From: Lasiosphaeria ovina
Lineage: Eukaryota > Ascomycota > Sordariomycetes > Sordariales > Lasiosphaeriaceae
NCBI GenBank assembly: GCA_033439765.1
Contig: JAULSN010000001.1
Span: forward strand, 8,060,001 to 8,124,000
Reading direction: 5' to 3'
Length of the DNA: 64,000 nt
Under the pieces are notes generated by a model. It saw only the letters and a program-made list of their open reading frames with translations, searched no databases and was not told the DNA's origin. This document shows positions 12,435 to 23,068 of this stretch, one piece after another (within the stretch, counting starts at the first letter, position 1; the number at the start of each line of letters is the position of its first letter). Position numbers and translations under genes: made by a program.

Positions 12435-13527
12435 TCTGCCCTGGTCCGTCATCCTTCTACCAGCCCAAGATGCTCCAGGTTGAACCATCCAACCCTTCTA
12501 GCCACCAACTGCGAACAGAAAAGGGATTTAAATACCCCGGGCTACCTATTGTCAAGAAGCTCTAATCCCGCCCCGCCGAGGAGGCCATAGGGGGGAAGAT
12601 ATCGGGCGGTGCATTGCCGGGTAAAGAGCTGGGGTAAACAAGACTCTGAAAAACAGTTGCTTCTGGCCTAAAGTCCCTAGGCCGAACCGATTAGGCACCT
12701 GGCTAAGCAGGCGTTGTGTAGAGATTATGTCCTACCCTTCGCCGATGTCTTCTATTTTGGGGATTTGGCCTCAACGCAATCTCGACTCTCGACTTTATTG
12801 TAGCTACTCGTATGCACATACCAGCCAGTATTTGTGCCTTTCCCTGCTTTTTATATTTTTATATTTTTATATTTTTAAAACCAAAATTCACCCATGATGC
12901 TGCAACCCAATGGTGTTTCCATATTAAATATTTTTAGCGAGAATTGTTGCTTGTGGCACGCGCATCGTGAACTTTTGTTGTTGATGTTGGTAGTGAGTGG
13001 CCGCCCTTTTATTATGAGCCACTAAAAACGGCAAAGGGGCTTCGCGGGAACCAGAAGCTCCAGTGACTTGGCGTAACCTAAATGTCTTGCCGCCCTTAGA
13101 CAGCTGTTCAAATTGGAGACCAGCTGCCTGCTAGTGGCAACATTCAAGGCTGGCCTGGAAGCCGCCACTGAAACGTTTGGTTGGCCACAGGCCGACTTCA
13201 GCCCGCCCTGCCTCGGAGTATTCCACACCAAACCCATACGCTGCCACGAGCCGTGAAGACGTGCAAGAAACCGTTGCGACAAAGTTTCCGTTCCTCCCAG
13301 GCCCTCAAGCGACTCAAATCCTGGCTACGCTGCTGGCCGGCGAAAGCAATGACGAGCCCACATCCCCCGCCGTTACGGACATGACAGAAAACCCCGGCAC
13401 ATAGAAACAATAGCCGGCGAAAACGAGCATATCGACGAACACGATCCTGTCGCAATCCATTATTTCGATCTTATCTTCTAGATATCCGACCCCTTGAACT
13501 TCCAGAGACAACTGGACATTCGCCAAG
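12435..13527. other. Intergenic, divergent promoter region
   Basis: Between the GH43 and Saf4 genes. It holds an AT-rich run of about three TATATTTTT-like units at 12850-12880. No open frame here is supportable; both neighbouring promoters should lie within it. Confidence 0.5.
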
Positions 13528-14682
13528 ATGCAGGGCTTTAATATGGGGCGCTATGTCCCGCCGGACCAGGAGGGCGTCGTGTCGGGCAACAAGCTGAACA
13601 AGAAGCACGCCCTCGGCGCGCGCGCAGCCAAGCTGGCGTCGCAGGGCATCCTGACGGTGCGGTTCGAGATGCCGTTTGCCGTGTGGTGCGAACACTGCCC
13701 GAAGCCGACCGTCATCGGCCAGGGCGTGCGCTTCAACGCCGAGAAGAAGCGCGTGGGCAGCTACTTCACAACGCCCATCTGGTCCTTCCGCATGCGCCAC
13801 ACGGCCTGCGGCGGCGAGATAGACATCCACACGGACCCCCAAAACACGGCATACATCGTTGTATCGGGCGGCAAGCGTCGCGACACGGGCGGCGACAACG
13901 ACGACAGCCTGGTCAAGGCGGGCGAGTTCGTCATCACGACGGCAGCAGAGCGCGCCGAGCAGCGCGAGACGGCGTTCGGAAAGCTCGAACAGACCATTGC
14001 CGACCGCCAGCGGCTGCTTGACGCAACCCATCGCGTGGGCGAGCTTCACGACGCCGCTGCGCGCCAGTGGGACGACCCTTACTTCCAGAACCAGCGGCTG
14101 CGGAAGGCGTTCCGCGTCGGGCGCCACGAAAGGGAAAAGGACGCGGCGACCACGGAGGACCTGCGGGACCGGATGAGCTTGGGGATCGAACTACTACCGG
14201 GTACCGAGGACGACGCTCGACGGGCCGCCCTAATTGACTTTGGTGGGCCTGACATGGAAAACGACGGCCCAGTCACAAAGGCCCTGGCGCGGCCGCTATT
14301 TGAGAGAACGACGGCAACTGACCACCAAGGGAAGCAAAAGGTCAGCGATGAGGGAAGACGAAGTCGCAACATCGCTCTGGCGTCGAAAAAGACGGCGCAG
14401 AGAAAACTGAAAGCCGAGGTGGCCGCTTCCAAGATGCGCGAGAGCCTCGTCTCGGAGATCGTCGGCAACACCCGGGCAGCACGGGATCCCTTCCTCGATT
14501 TTGGCAGCAGCAAGGACAAGGATACGCCGAAAGGGACAGTCTTGATCCCTGGGCTCAAGAGGAAACGCGGGCCCGAAGAGGTGCCCCGCCGCCCCCCAGA
14601 TGGTGCCCAGGAGCCTCGGAAAGCTGTGGCCGAAACCACCACCACCAACGCACTGGTGAACTATAATTCCGATTCAGACTAG
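13528..14682 (+). CDS. Yju2/CWC16-family splicing factor, Saf4/CCDC130 type
   Basis: A nuclear pre-mRNA splicing factor of the CWC16 family. A single exon of 384 aa starts MQGFNMGRYVPPDQEG, the characteristic N-terminus of the Saf4/CCDC130 branch. The conserved block ILTVRFEMPFAVWCEHC and RFNAEKKRVGSY then TTPIWSFRMRHTACGGEI contains the zinc-site region. The first Cys pair is intact (CEHC); the second reads HTAC rather than CxxC, so one ligand may be His. TDPQNTAYIV, a charged coiled-coil middle and a low-complexity tail rich in Lys, Arg and Glu follow. The sister paralogue Yju2/CCDC94 starts differently (MSERKVLNKYYPPDF), which is why I favour Saf4. It runs tail-to-tail with the Ubc8 gene, about 850 nt away. 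Confidence 0.92.
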   Translation: MQGFNMGRYVPPDQEGVVSGNKLNKKHALGARAAKLASQGILTVRFEMPFAVWCEHCPKPTVIGQGVRFNAEKKRVGSYFTTPIWSFRMRHTACGGEIDIHTDPQNTAYIVVSGGKRRDTGGDNDDSLVKAGEFVITTAAERAEQRETAFGKLEQTIADRQRLLDATHRVGELHDAAARQWDDPYFQNQRLRKAFRVGRHEREKDAATTEDLRDRMSLGIELLPGTEDDARRAALIDFGGPDMENDGPVTKALARPLFERTTATDHQGKQKVSDEGRRSRNIALASKKTAQRKLKAEVAASKMRESLVSEIVGNTRAARDPFLDFGSSKDKDTPKGTVLIPGLKRKRGPEEVPRRPPDGAQEPRKAVAETTTTNALVNYNSDSD

Positions 14683-15535
14683 GTCGGGAAATGAGTTAAT
14701 GGCGACCCTAGACTAATGACCTTTATATTTTCTACTACTCGTTTATTGTCATGTCATGTATATATATAGGCGGTAGACACAAAAACAATGATACCCATGG
14801 GCGGACTATTACAAGGTTATTCCATCATTCATTCGAAACCCAGCTCGAGTTATCGAAACTATCACCGCTCTCGTAGGCTGAAGTAACAGGCATATTGACA
14901 AACCAGAACAGTCCTTCAAGGGATGGGATGGGATAGGGTCATATATGTGTATATATCTACTTTGCCTCAAGACAACATGTAGGATATTGCAGCCGCTATC
15001 TTGGCAGTATGCATGTAAACACGACACGAACACCAAATTCTGGTATTTGGGTGGGTACATTTGGGTACGTATTGCTCACCACAAAAAAGAAAACTCCCGA
15101 CCAAAACAAGAACAAGAAGAAAATGGGGTGGAGAGTAACTGATGGATGAGTGCGCCCCAAACTAGACCACCCAAATCATTGCGTACCTAGGCACTGAGCA
15201 AAGATCCAGTTTGTACAAAACGAGAGGAGTGATAAAACACCCTATATTGATGGTTCACAAATGCTAGAACAAACAAATACTTGCCCTGGCTTTAAACCTG
15301 TGGCAGCCAAGTGACCAAAACCTAATTCATGTATAACGCCCCCTCCGATAGCCATTGCCGGGAAAGAAAGAAGCAAAAAAAGAGAAAAACACCTGTTCCC
15401 ATGAAAATCCCAACAAAAGAAACGTATGTTGCCAGGCTGTCAGTCCGCCTCTCCATTTCTCTGCGGGTAATGTGGTACTCAGAAAAGCAAGAAAAATGCT
15501 CAGATCGCCGTGGGCATACCCACCGTCACTACAAA
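14683..15535. other. Intergenic between convergent genes
   Basis: It holds the 3' ends of the Saf4 and Ubc8 genes. A GGGAT-type repeat occurs near 14922-14936. No gene is seen. Confidence 0.5.
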
Positions 15536-16900
15536 TCATACGTCGTCCATCTGTCCTGCTGCTTGTTGCTCCTCCTCGTCGTCATCATCGTCAAAACTTG
15601 CAACGGAAGACATTTCGTCGTCCTCCTCGCTCTCGACGCCGGCCTCGTCGGCCGCTTCCTTGGTCGCGTATCTCTGGACGTATTCTGGAACCAAAGTCAG
15701 CCATAGCCTTTTCTCCTTCACATCCATATTCATACCTTTGACCTTGATGTCGTAGCTCTTGGGCTCGCGCATTAGCAAGGCAGCTGCCTCTCCGTTCAGC
15801 GGGTCGGTCGGGTTCGGGTAGCGCAGCAGCTGCGGCAAGAACACCTCGAAGATATTTATCATCTCGAAAATCGGGGACCACGTCTGGTTGATGACGTCCA
15901 AGCAGACCGACCCAGACCTAGAATGAAATTCCAACTCTTAGTCCCGGTTCGAGTTTCCAAGCTTCGACATTGACTTGGGAGGGTGAGGTGTTGAACGGGC
16001 GGGTGAGCAGGCAAATGGACTCTTGTTCCTGCCATGCCGAATTCGTCTGGAAACCACTGTAGACATCTTCTGTCCCTTGCCCTCCAGTTTTCTGATTCCG
16101 CCCCCATCCCCCATGTGCTTTTCTTTTCGCTTCCGACCTGGTATTTTCCAACTTACAGTTCATCGATGTTTGGGTGGAAAATGCGGTTCACGAAGCCGAT
16201 GCTGGGTGACTTATATGGGTACTGGTCCGGCAACTCAACATGGACTTTCCAGACCCCGCCTTCAAAAGGAGCTATGACATTCGCGCATAAGCAAAGAGGA
16301 ACTGGAATCGGCATGGCCGTCATGGGGGAACCAACTTTCGGCAGGGCCCTTGAATCGCACATAGAACTCTTGCCTGTAGGCCGGGCGGAGTGGTTAGAAA
16401 GCGTGGTCGCGTCTTCGGATTATATTTGGTTGGTGTGGCGCAATGGCACGGCTGTGGAAATGGCGGTCGGGCATTTGCTTACACTGGATGGAGAAGCAAG
16501 CACCAGTTAGCTAAATCCGTCGCATGTCGTAGAGGTGAATGTAGTGAATGCCCCCGCACTCAGCAGTCTCAAAGGAGTGTTTAGACAAGATTCTGGGACA
16601 TACTGTTATCGTTGACCAAAGTTACCTCATAGTCGCTCATGAGCCTGGGGAGAAGCGTCAGTATATATGAATGGTGGAGGGTATACGGAACCGGGCCGGT
16701 AATCCGTGCGGGGGCCTTGGTTGCTTTGCCCTGGGGTCTTGAATGCCATACATCTTCATGACCTAGAGTAAAAAAGTAAAGTTCGCGGGTTAGTTTCGTG
16801 AGCATGGCGGAGGCTGTGAGGGAATGGCAGCCTCGGGTTTTGGGTCAAGCCTCAGTTCAAAGCTTACGTCTGTCTCTATACGGCGTCGTGGAGAGCTCAT
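15536..16900 (-). CDS. ubc8: Ubiquitin-conjugating enzyme E2, Ubc8/UBE2H type
   Basis: An E2 that passes ubiquitin from E1 to substrates; in yeast Ubc8 works with the GID ligase in turnover of gluconeogenic enzymes. Eight exons are proposed, 189 aa: 16900-16868, 16762-16752 (11 nt), 16644-16604, 16483 (1 nt), 16373-16336, 16271-16157, 15917-15736 and 15684-15536. The product starts [15 protein letters not shown], runs through [28 protein letters not shown] and [19 protein letters not shown] (catalytic Cys), and ends in an acidic tail, matching yeast Ubc8 and human UBE2H. Without the 1-nt exon the best alternative is a 226-nt intron with donor AT|GTCCCA, which inserts one Ser (NDNSMQEF) and skips two good splice sites. 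Family identity does not depend on that choice. Confidence 0.92.
16483..16483 (-). other. ubc8: Candidate single-nucleotide exon of the Ubc8 gene
   Basis: On the coding strand the sequence is CCATCCAG, then T, then GTAAGC. Upstream, exon 3 ends AAC-A before a perfect donor GTATGT (16603); downstream, exon 5 begins G-CAA after CCTACAG (16374). A+T+G restores the conserved Met of NDNMQEF. The two flanking introns are 120 and 109 nt, like their neighbours (105 and 107 nt). Each has its own CTAAC branch site 20-25 nt before its acceptor (GCTAACT and TCTAACC). Confidence 0.7.
16752..16762 (-). other. ubc8: 11-nt microexon of the Ubc8 gene
   Basis: The exon GTCATGAAGAT sits between acceptor CTCTAG and donor GTATGG and encodes Val-Met-Lys plus two bases of the next codon. 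Joined to its neighbours it gives IETDVMKMLMSDYEV, which matches the invariant N-terminal helix of Ubc8-type E2s. Confidence 0.85.
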
Positions 16901-18781
16901 CTTGGCTGCAGGCGATGGAGCTGGGTCGTCTGTGAGTGGAGGGGCGATTAATCATTCTGGTTAGTTTAAATCGTTGAGAAGGGCGACCACGGAAGGCAGG
17001 GCTTTGCGGGCTTGAGGACCTTTGGGACGACGGAGGGGTAACAGAGGCAAATGGCAGGGCGAATATGGAACTATAATGAGCTTAAGGTAATACTCTACCT
17101 TTATAGAACTCTGTAGATGGAGAGCCAAATGACAAGGAGAGGATCCGCTTGCTACGGTACCTGGTGAGAAGGAGGTGTCGTCGATTCCCAGATGGGGGTC
17201 GAGTTGAAAGGGTATGTAGGTAATTAACGGTCGGAAGATGGGTTACGAGAGGGAGGATGGGTGACGGGTTTTGACAGTGACCGCACGCCACGGCACGACG
17301 TCAGGCCTCTGTTCGGGTGCTGAATGATAAGCCCTTGTTCGAGCGATTATGCACTAGCGGGCACGATAAGGATTCGCTCCCCAACCTGTCCACTGAACTC
17401 CACAGCTCCGCTGCCGACCAGTCAGTCAACGACAGCTGTTTCTACGTGTTTCAAGACACCAAGATATTATGGGATCGAATCGAAGGACTGGGTATTTGAG
17501 GAGTCTAAGCTTCGACGAAACTGCGTCAAGTTCAATCAATCTACACATTTAACGGCGGAGGCGAACGACACGTGGTCACGCGCCAGCCGTTTAGTGGGGG
17601 TTTGGCCATGCCCAGCCATTCCTCGCGTTGGATACCTTGCCTTACAAACCTTAGGTTTTAAAGAACCTAACGTTAACGTCGCATGTTCACGCTAGCCTCT
17701 ATCCTTTGTCCCAGCCGCTGAATCCGGCAGCATGTGAAGCCCGTCTTTTTTCACAGCACCCAGCCTACTCCAGCACGGTCTAGATGCTGTCCGCCCGGGT
17801 CAGCGCAAGGGCAGCCCTTATACATGGATTGATCCCGAACTATAATAAGAGTTCGGCTTCCACTGCAAGTTTTTACACAGCTAACTCAAAGTGTGAGAAA
17901 ACGGTAAATTCCCTGCACACTTGCCTCCCTACACTATGCGTGTGTCCTAAGCCTGTCCTGCCAAAGAACCTAGGCGCCGCTGGGACATGAAGGCGGAATA
18001 GTTCGGATAAAGAGAATAGCATGGTCACGCGCCTTGGGGGAAGGCAGTACTAGCCCTCTGTCACATTCTGCCCCGTATCTTTACTTGGTGCACATCGCTC
18101 GGTATTGCCGTAGGCTACGGAGTATCGAGTAGACATCCCTCAGGTAGTTGCTAGCGTGGCTCATACAAGTGCGGCGTTCCAAAAATCAGCAGGGAACAAA
18201 GTTATGATTTAGGGGCTGAGATTCACGCTGAAGATGAACACGATTGCATTTAGCACTATTTCCACACCCAAACTGCAGTTGCGTTTCACTGAGGAACGAG
18301 GCTGAAGGGATCTGTGGGGAGAAGACGAAACTACACGTGTATGGAGCTGCATGTGCTAGCACGTGTGCCCCACTAGCCGATCCCCAGTTCCTCGGTTCTG
18401 CCAAAATCCACCCCAGCTTGGAAAGGGCTGTGGCGCCGCGGCGCGTGGGCTTTCGTCCAATCAAGGGCGCTAGGGACCGCGGCTTAGTGCGTACCGAATC
18501 AACCGAGCGAGAGCGCTGGCTGGCTGGAGTACTGGAGAACTCCAAGGAATTTTGAGAGATACTCAATTGTACGCAGCAAAAACCATCATGACCTTTTGAA
18601 TAAAAGCTGCGCAAATTCGCCCCAACCATGGTCTCCAACTATTCCCCTTTTCTTTTCTCGCTTGCAAGTGCAGGCTGTCAATTATTTCAGAACACCAAAA
18701 ATCCAATTTTTCCCTTCCCTTTTTCCGTTTTCTTTTTGGCGCATAGACAGCCAAAGTGCAGAGGCGGTACCTAAGTCACAC
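16901..18781. other. Intergenic, divergent promoter region
   Basis: About 1.9 kb between the Ubc8 and PanB genes. None of the short frames is convincing. TACGGAGTA occurs at 18116-18124. A T- and C-rich stretch at 18640-18740 probably belongs to the PanB leader. Confidence 0.5.
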
Positions 18782-19843
18782 ATGCACCTCACGTCAATAG
18801 CAAGGTCGTGTGCAATTCTGCCCAGAAGCACACGACCATCTCACCATGCACTAGCTAGGCCTCTCTTTGCACTATCTCAGACCAGACAGAGCTCACACTC
18901 TCCCATGGGCACGCCGCCGGCAAATCCGAGGAAGAAAGTCACCGTTGGTACACTCCGCTCCCTGCACAAGAGGGGTGAACCTATCACCATGATCACTGCC
19001 CACGACTTTCCCAGCGCCCACGTCGCTGATGCCGCAGGCATGGACATGGTCTTGGTTGGCGACAGTCTCGCCATGGTTGCCTTGGGCATGGAAGACACAA
19101 GTGAGATAGTGCTGGAAGAGATGTTGCTCCACTGCCGGTCTGTTGCCCGCGCCACCAAGGCTGCGTTCACTGTATGTATATTTATGTCGCATAGCTCCCT
19201 CTCAATCACTGACCAATGCATCATCTCTCAGGTCGGCGACCTCCCCATGGGGAGCTATGAGATCGCTCCGCAACAGGCCCTCGAGACGGCGATCCGCTTC
19301 ATCAAGGAGGGTCGCATGCAGGGAATCAAACTCGAGGGAGGCAAGGAGATGGCTCCCACTATCGCCAAGATTACCACCGCTGGTATTCCTGTCCTTGGTC
19401 ATGTCGGCCTGACTCCACAACGGCAGAACGCTCTTGGAGGTTTCCGTGTCCAGGGCAAAACGGCGTTTGGAGCAGTAAAGGTACTGGAAGATGCCCTCGC
19501 CGTTCAAGAGGCGGGATGCTTCGCTGTTGTCCTAGAGGCCGTCCCTGCCGAAGTCGCGGTTATTGTGACTCGCAAACTGTCCATCCCTACCATCGGAATC
19601 GGCGCTGGCAACGGCTGTTCCGGGCAGGTTCTTGTTCAGGTCGACATGACTGGCAACTTTCCGCCTGGGAGGTTTCTCCCCAAATTCGTCAAGAAGTATG
19701 GAGACGTCTGGGCCGAGAGCCTGAAGGCCATAGAAGCGTACCGAGACGATGTCAAGAGTCGGCAGTACCCTGCCCCTGAGCACACGTACCAGATTCCTAA
19801 AGATGAGTTGGTGGTATTCGCGGAGCATGCCGATAAGGTATAA
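18782..19843 (+). CDS. panB: 3-methyl-2-oxobutanoate (ketopantoate) hydroxymethyltransferase
   Basis: It catalyses the first committed step of pantothenate synthesis, adding a hydroxymethyl group from methylene-tetrahydrofolate to 2-oxoisovalerate. Yeast Ecm31 is the counterpart. Two exons, 18782-19171 and 19232-19843, give 333 aa. The first 40 or so residues are Arg/Ser-rich and lack acids, fitting a mitochondrial presequence. The barrel starts at KKVTVGTLRSLHKRGEPITM. VLVGDSLAMVALG carries the metal-binding Asp region, VGDLPMGSYE is formed across the intron, IKLEGG follows, and GHVGLTPQ and GIGAGNGCSGQVLV are diagnostic. The 60-nt intron is in frame and stop-free, so an unspliced message would code for 20 extra residues. 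An in-frame upstream Met-like start exists, but the chosen ATG gives the expected targeting peptide. Confidence 0.95.
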   Translation: MHLTSIARSCAILPRSTRPSHHALARPLFALSQTRQSSHSPMGTPPANPRKKVTVGTLRSLHKRGEPITMITAHDFPSAHVADAAGMDMVLVGDSLAMVALGMEDTSEIVLEEMLLHCRSVARATKAAFTVCIFMSHSSLSITDQCIISQVGDLPMGSYEIAPQQALETAIRFIKEGRMQGIKLEGGKEMAPTIAKITTAGIPVLGHVGLTPQRQNALGGFRVQGKTAFGAVKVLEDALAVQEAGCFAVVLEAVPAEVAVIVTRKLSIPTIGIGAGNGCSGQVLVQVDMTGNFPPGRFLPKFVKKYGDVWAESLKAIEAYRDDVKSRQYPAPEHTYQIPKDELVVFAEHADKV

Positions 19844-20099
19844 CGTTAGGACGGTTGGTGCGGCATTCGTTAAATTTGGGAGTGTTAATGGGTACAGTAT
19901 AGCGTTCTGGTCGCATTGCATCTATGGGCGTCTAGGGAGGAATTCTGAGAGCATCTTTATCAATACCGTTTGTCGATGGTTAGCATCATCCCCATTTAAG
20001 ACCTGGGCCTGGGAAAGGGCCTTGTGTCAAAGTCTTATTTGATAACAGATACTCTTGCGTCCGCGAGGGCGACGAATATGATGAGGATGCGGCGACTTA

Positions 20100-20615
20100 C
20101 TAGCCAAATGCTGGCGTCATTGAGTACGATATGTTGAGTTGGTTATTCGAGTCTTTGAAGCACTAAGAAATGCCCGTCAGTTGATCGGGATACTCTGGGC
20201 TCAACCAAACAGAACTCACCATCCAGAGGTTCCCAATAACTTCGTCCAGAGCGGGCGCGAAGGTATTGTTTACGTACAAAAACACGCTCTCTGTGTCTTG
20301 TACTCTCAACTTCTTGCGAACATAGCTCACGGCTGCGTCGAAACGCCACCCGCTATTGACCGTGACTACCTCAACTGGAAGGGGGGGCGCAGCGCCAACC
20401 GGTCTGAAGCGCACCTTGACCTTTTCCTGTGGAAACCCTCCTGCAGCTGCAAGAGCGGCTGTTGCATCGTGCGGCAAGGCCATCAAAACGGTGGACGCAG
20501 ACATAGTCAAAGGCAGGTCTGGCGAGCCACGTCCGTCGAGGACAGGGGAAACAGTCGGCAGCGCGTCAGACTCGCTGGAAGGTGATGCCATGGCGTTTGA
20601 AGGTGGAAATGCCAT
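20100..20615 (-). CDS. atg12: Ubiquitin-like autophagy protein Atg12
   Basis: Atg12 is conjugated through its C-terminal Gly to a Lys of Atg5; the Atg12-Atg5-Atg16 complex promotes Atg8 lipidation on the growing autophagosome. Two exons, 20615-20220 and 20162-20100, give 152 aa. A Ser/Pro-rich, presumably disordered N-terminus of about 60 residues precedes the ubiquitin fold: [27 protein letters not shown] and [16 protein letters not shown]. The short second exon supplies CFKDSNNQL and [10 protein letters not shown], ending in the essential Gly directly before the stop, so no processing protease is needed. An open frame extends upstream, but the chosen Met precedes a normal Atg12 N-terminus. 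It converges with the panB gene, 256 nt between stops. Confidence 0.95.
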
Positions 20616-23068
20616 TTTTGGTGTCGGTTTGAAGTAGTGAAGCTGGTCGATCTTTCGCTGTGAGGAGAAACAGGAGTACGGACAATACGCCCGTGAAATG
20701 GAATAGAAAAGTGACACACGGAACCGACTCGATGAGGTTGAGCTGGAGCCTTAGCTTGCTGGTTGCGCAGATCTGCTGGTTGCGGGGGGAAGATGGCGAA
20801 GCCACTGCCTACAGGGTTCGCTCTGCGTTAGATGTGGGGGTGACAAGGAGTGCTGCTGGGTTAGGGTTGGAAGTCTCCGAATGACGGGACCCTTCTAATT
20901 TAGATTTACGTCTGCACAGAATACCTTGGTAAGACTTTCCATACCCAATCATAAATTAGTTCACCAGTTGAGTACAATCGTGGCTCGTAGCCGAATAGCC
21001 TGGTACAACAGGCGACGAGAATAAGTGTAGTTGAAGGATTGCTGATAATGACAGTCAAGCTATCGATGTATCGTAAACTGTCGTCTTTTTTTTTCGGGTG
21101 TTTGCACTTGGGGTTTCTAACTCAGGTACGGTGCTGTTCCTCTGAACTCTTACACTGTACTTTGAGTACCTAGTTCCTCGATTTTTCAAGGCAGCTTAGC
21201 ATCATTCCAAGTCCTCAGTAGGCAACTTGGTTACGGAAAATCAAGAAAACCCGAGGGGACGCAGCCACCCCAACTTCGAAAGTCTAAAGTTCTAGACCGC
21301 AGGCCAAAGTAAGGCTGACAATGACTGACACGGCGCAGGGCCCAATCAGGACGAGCCGTTAGGAAGCCACTGCCGTCTTGGTAGTGGGGCCTTGGAAAGG
21401 CTGCGAGGGGGTCTCTGGACAAAAAGTGGCATGATTCCAAGAGCAAATGGGCTCAAAATTAAAGATTCTGCATCAAGGTCCCAGACCCCGATTGGTTTTC
21501 CGCGCCCGAGGAGCATCTTTGGGTGAACTCCTCATAGCAGCAGTCAGGCCATCTCAAGTTTTCTACAGCTTCTAAACTGCACGAGCCCAATTGCTTCCCG
21601 CCTTCTTTTCGCGCTGGTCCCTTGCCCCCGTTTTTGGTGTGACTTGATGGTCGATTTTGTCGCTCTTCCCCCTCCCTCTAGGGCCTAATTCCAACCCTCG
21701 GGCTTGCGAGCGAGCAGATCAGACCTTAACGGCGCGCCAAAACCAGCCCGTGGTGCCGTCCCAGGAGTGGACTTACTTCTGGCCCTGTTACAAGGTACAT
21801 GCAAACCTTACCTTAGGGTACCTCAGTTAGTTGGCAGGTGCTCGTCGGGTTAGCAAGACTTAGGTTGTCTAGGATGCCGTAACTTCCAGTCCTGACTGCC
21901 TTCTCTGTCGGCTGCCCGCCCTTCCCTTCCACACACACGCACGCACACGCACACGCGCAACACATACACATGCCCGACCTTCCATTACATATCGCACGCA
22001 ACCACTTGGTACCTGGACTACCTTACCTACATCCGCTCGACCATCCCAGTCCCGGCCGGATACCCGAACTCAGTCGGGTAAGTACCTACCTTGCCTACCT
22101 CAGCTCCAATCGCCCCCTCGGCCAACTGCCGCTGCCTTACAGCGGCTGGAACATCCTCCTCCGGGTCGTCACGGGAGTTAGCTTCTGCAACGGCCGCCGC
22201 CGCCGCCTGTCTGTCTGCTTATCTGCTTGTGTTCGCGCCGGCCTCTTTTTTTACCGCAGTTGAGCTCCCCCGTCGTGTATCCGTATTCTGGTCTTGCAAC
22301 TCAACCGGCACCGCACCGCAGGTCCTGTCTGTCTTGTCCTACGATAATCTTCCGCCCTCATCCACCACCTGTCCCTCCTGGCTTTTCGGGTTCGTGGGTC
22401 TTTGACTAGCCAACCACACCAAGGGGCGCCAGTTTTGTGTCCTTGTTGCGCGCTGGTCGGCTATCCCGGTTGACCTGATCAGTTCTCGGTCGTCCTGCAT
22501 ACCGTGATCCCGTCGCATACCGTCTCAGGGAATTCGCTGTTGTGTGTTGAACAGCCAGCTCATGACATCGGCCTGCCGCACTGCAAGTCTATGAGTGTCT
22601 TAGCAGTCGCCACCTCTACATCCTCGCCCTCAATCTACGGCCCAAAACAGCTGTGATCAACATTTCCTGCTACTGCTCAAGGCCCTAACGCAATACTCAT
22701 CCTGTCAGTCTTCATTGGGAATACCAAACTGGTTTTCGTCGATCTGCCCGGTTCGGTAATCTGGTCTATCCCACGCTCTTGGTATTGGCTGTCCCCCTAG
22801 GCCAGCCCCTGTCCAGAAGCAATCGGCCGTCTGCGGCCCACCGGTCTGGGCTAGGACTGGAGGTCTCTGGACACTCACTGTCTTTATAGAGTCTGACTGA
22901 GACCGACGCTGCACCTCCAAGTCTCTCTTTCCAACACCCATTCCACCATCGTGTGTTAAAGGGGCTAGGTGCGAGATTTTGAAGCCCCGGGAGATACCCA
23001 AGCACCGTTGTGCTCGCCACCTCACACCTTTTCCGCAAGCCGTGCCCAGTCGGGATGCTTAGGTGACG
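20616..23068. other. Intergenic, divergent promoter region and long leader of the bHLH gene
   Basis: About 2.4 kb. The half nearest the bHLH gene is pyrimidine-rich with repeated CTACCTACCTTGCCTACC-like stretches (about 22019-22100), typical of a long fungal leader. Small frames with ATG are present but none is recognisable. Confidence 0.5.

Noticed and set aside
18596..18781. In-frame N-terminal extension of panB
   Set aside because: The extra residues are not a targeting peptide and the downstream ATG (18782) gives a normal mitochondrial presequence.
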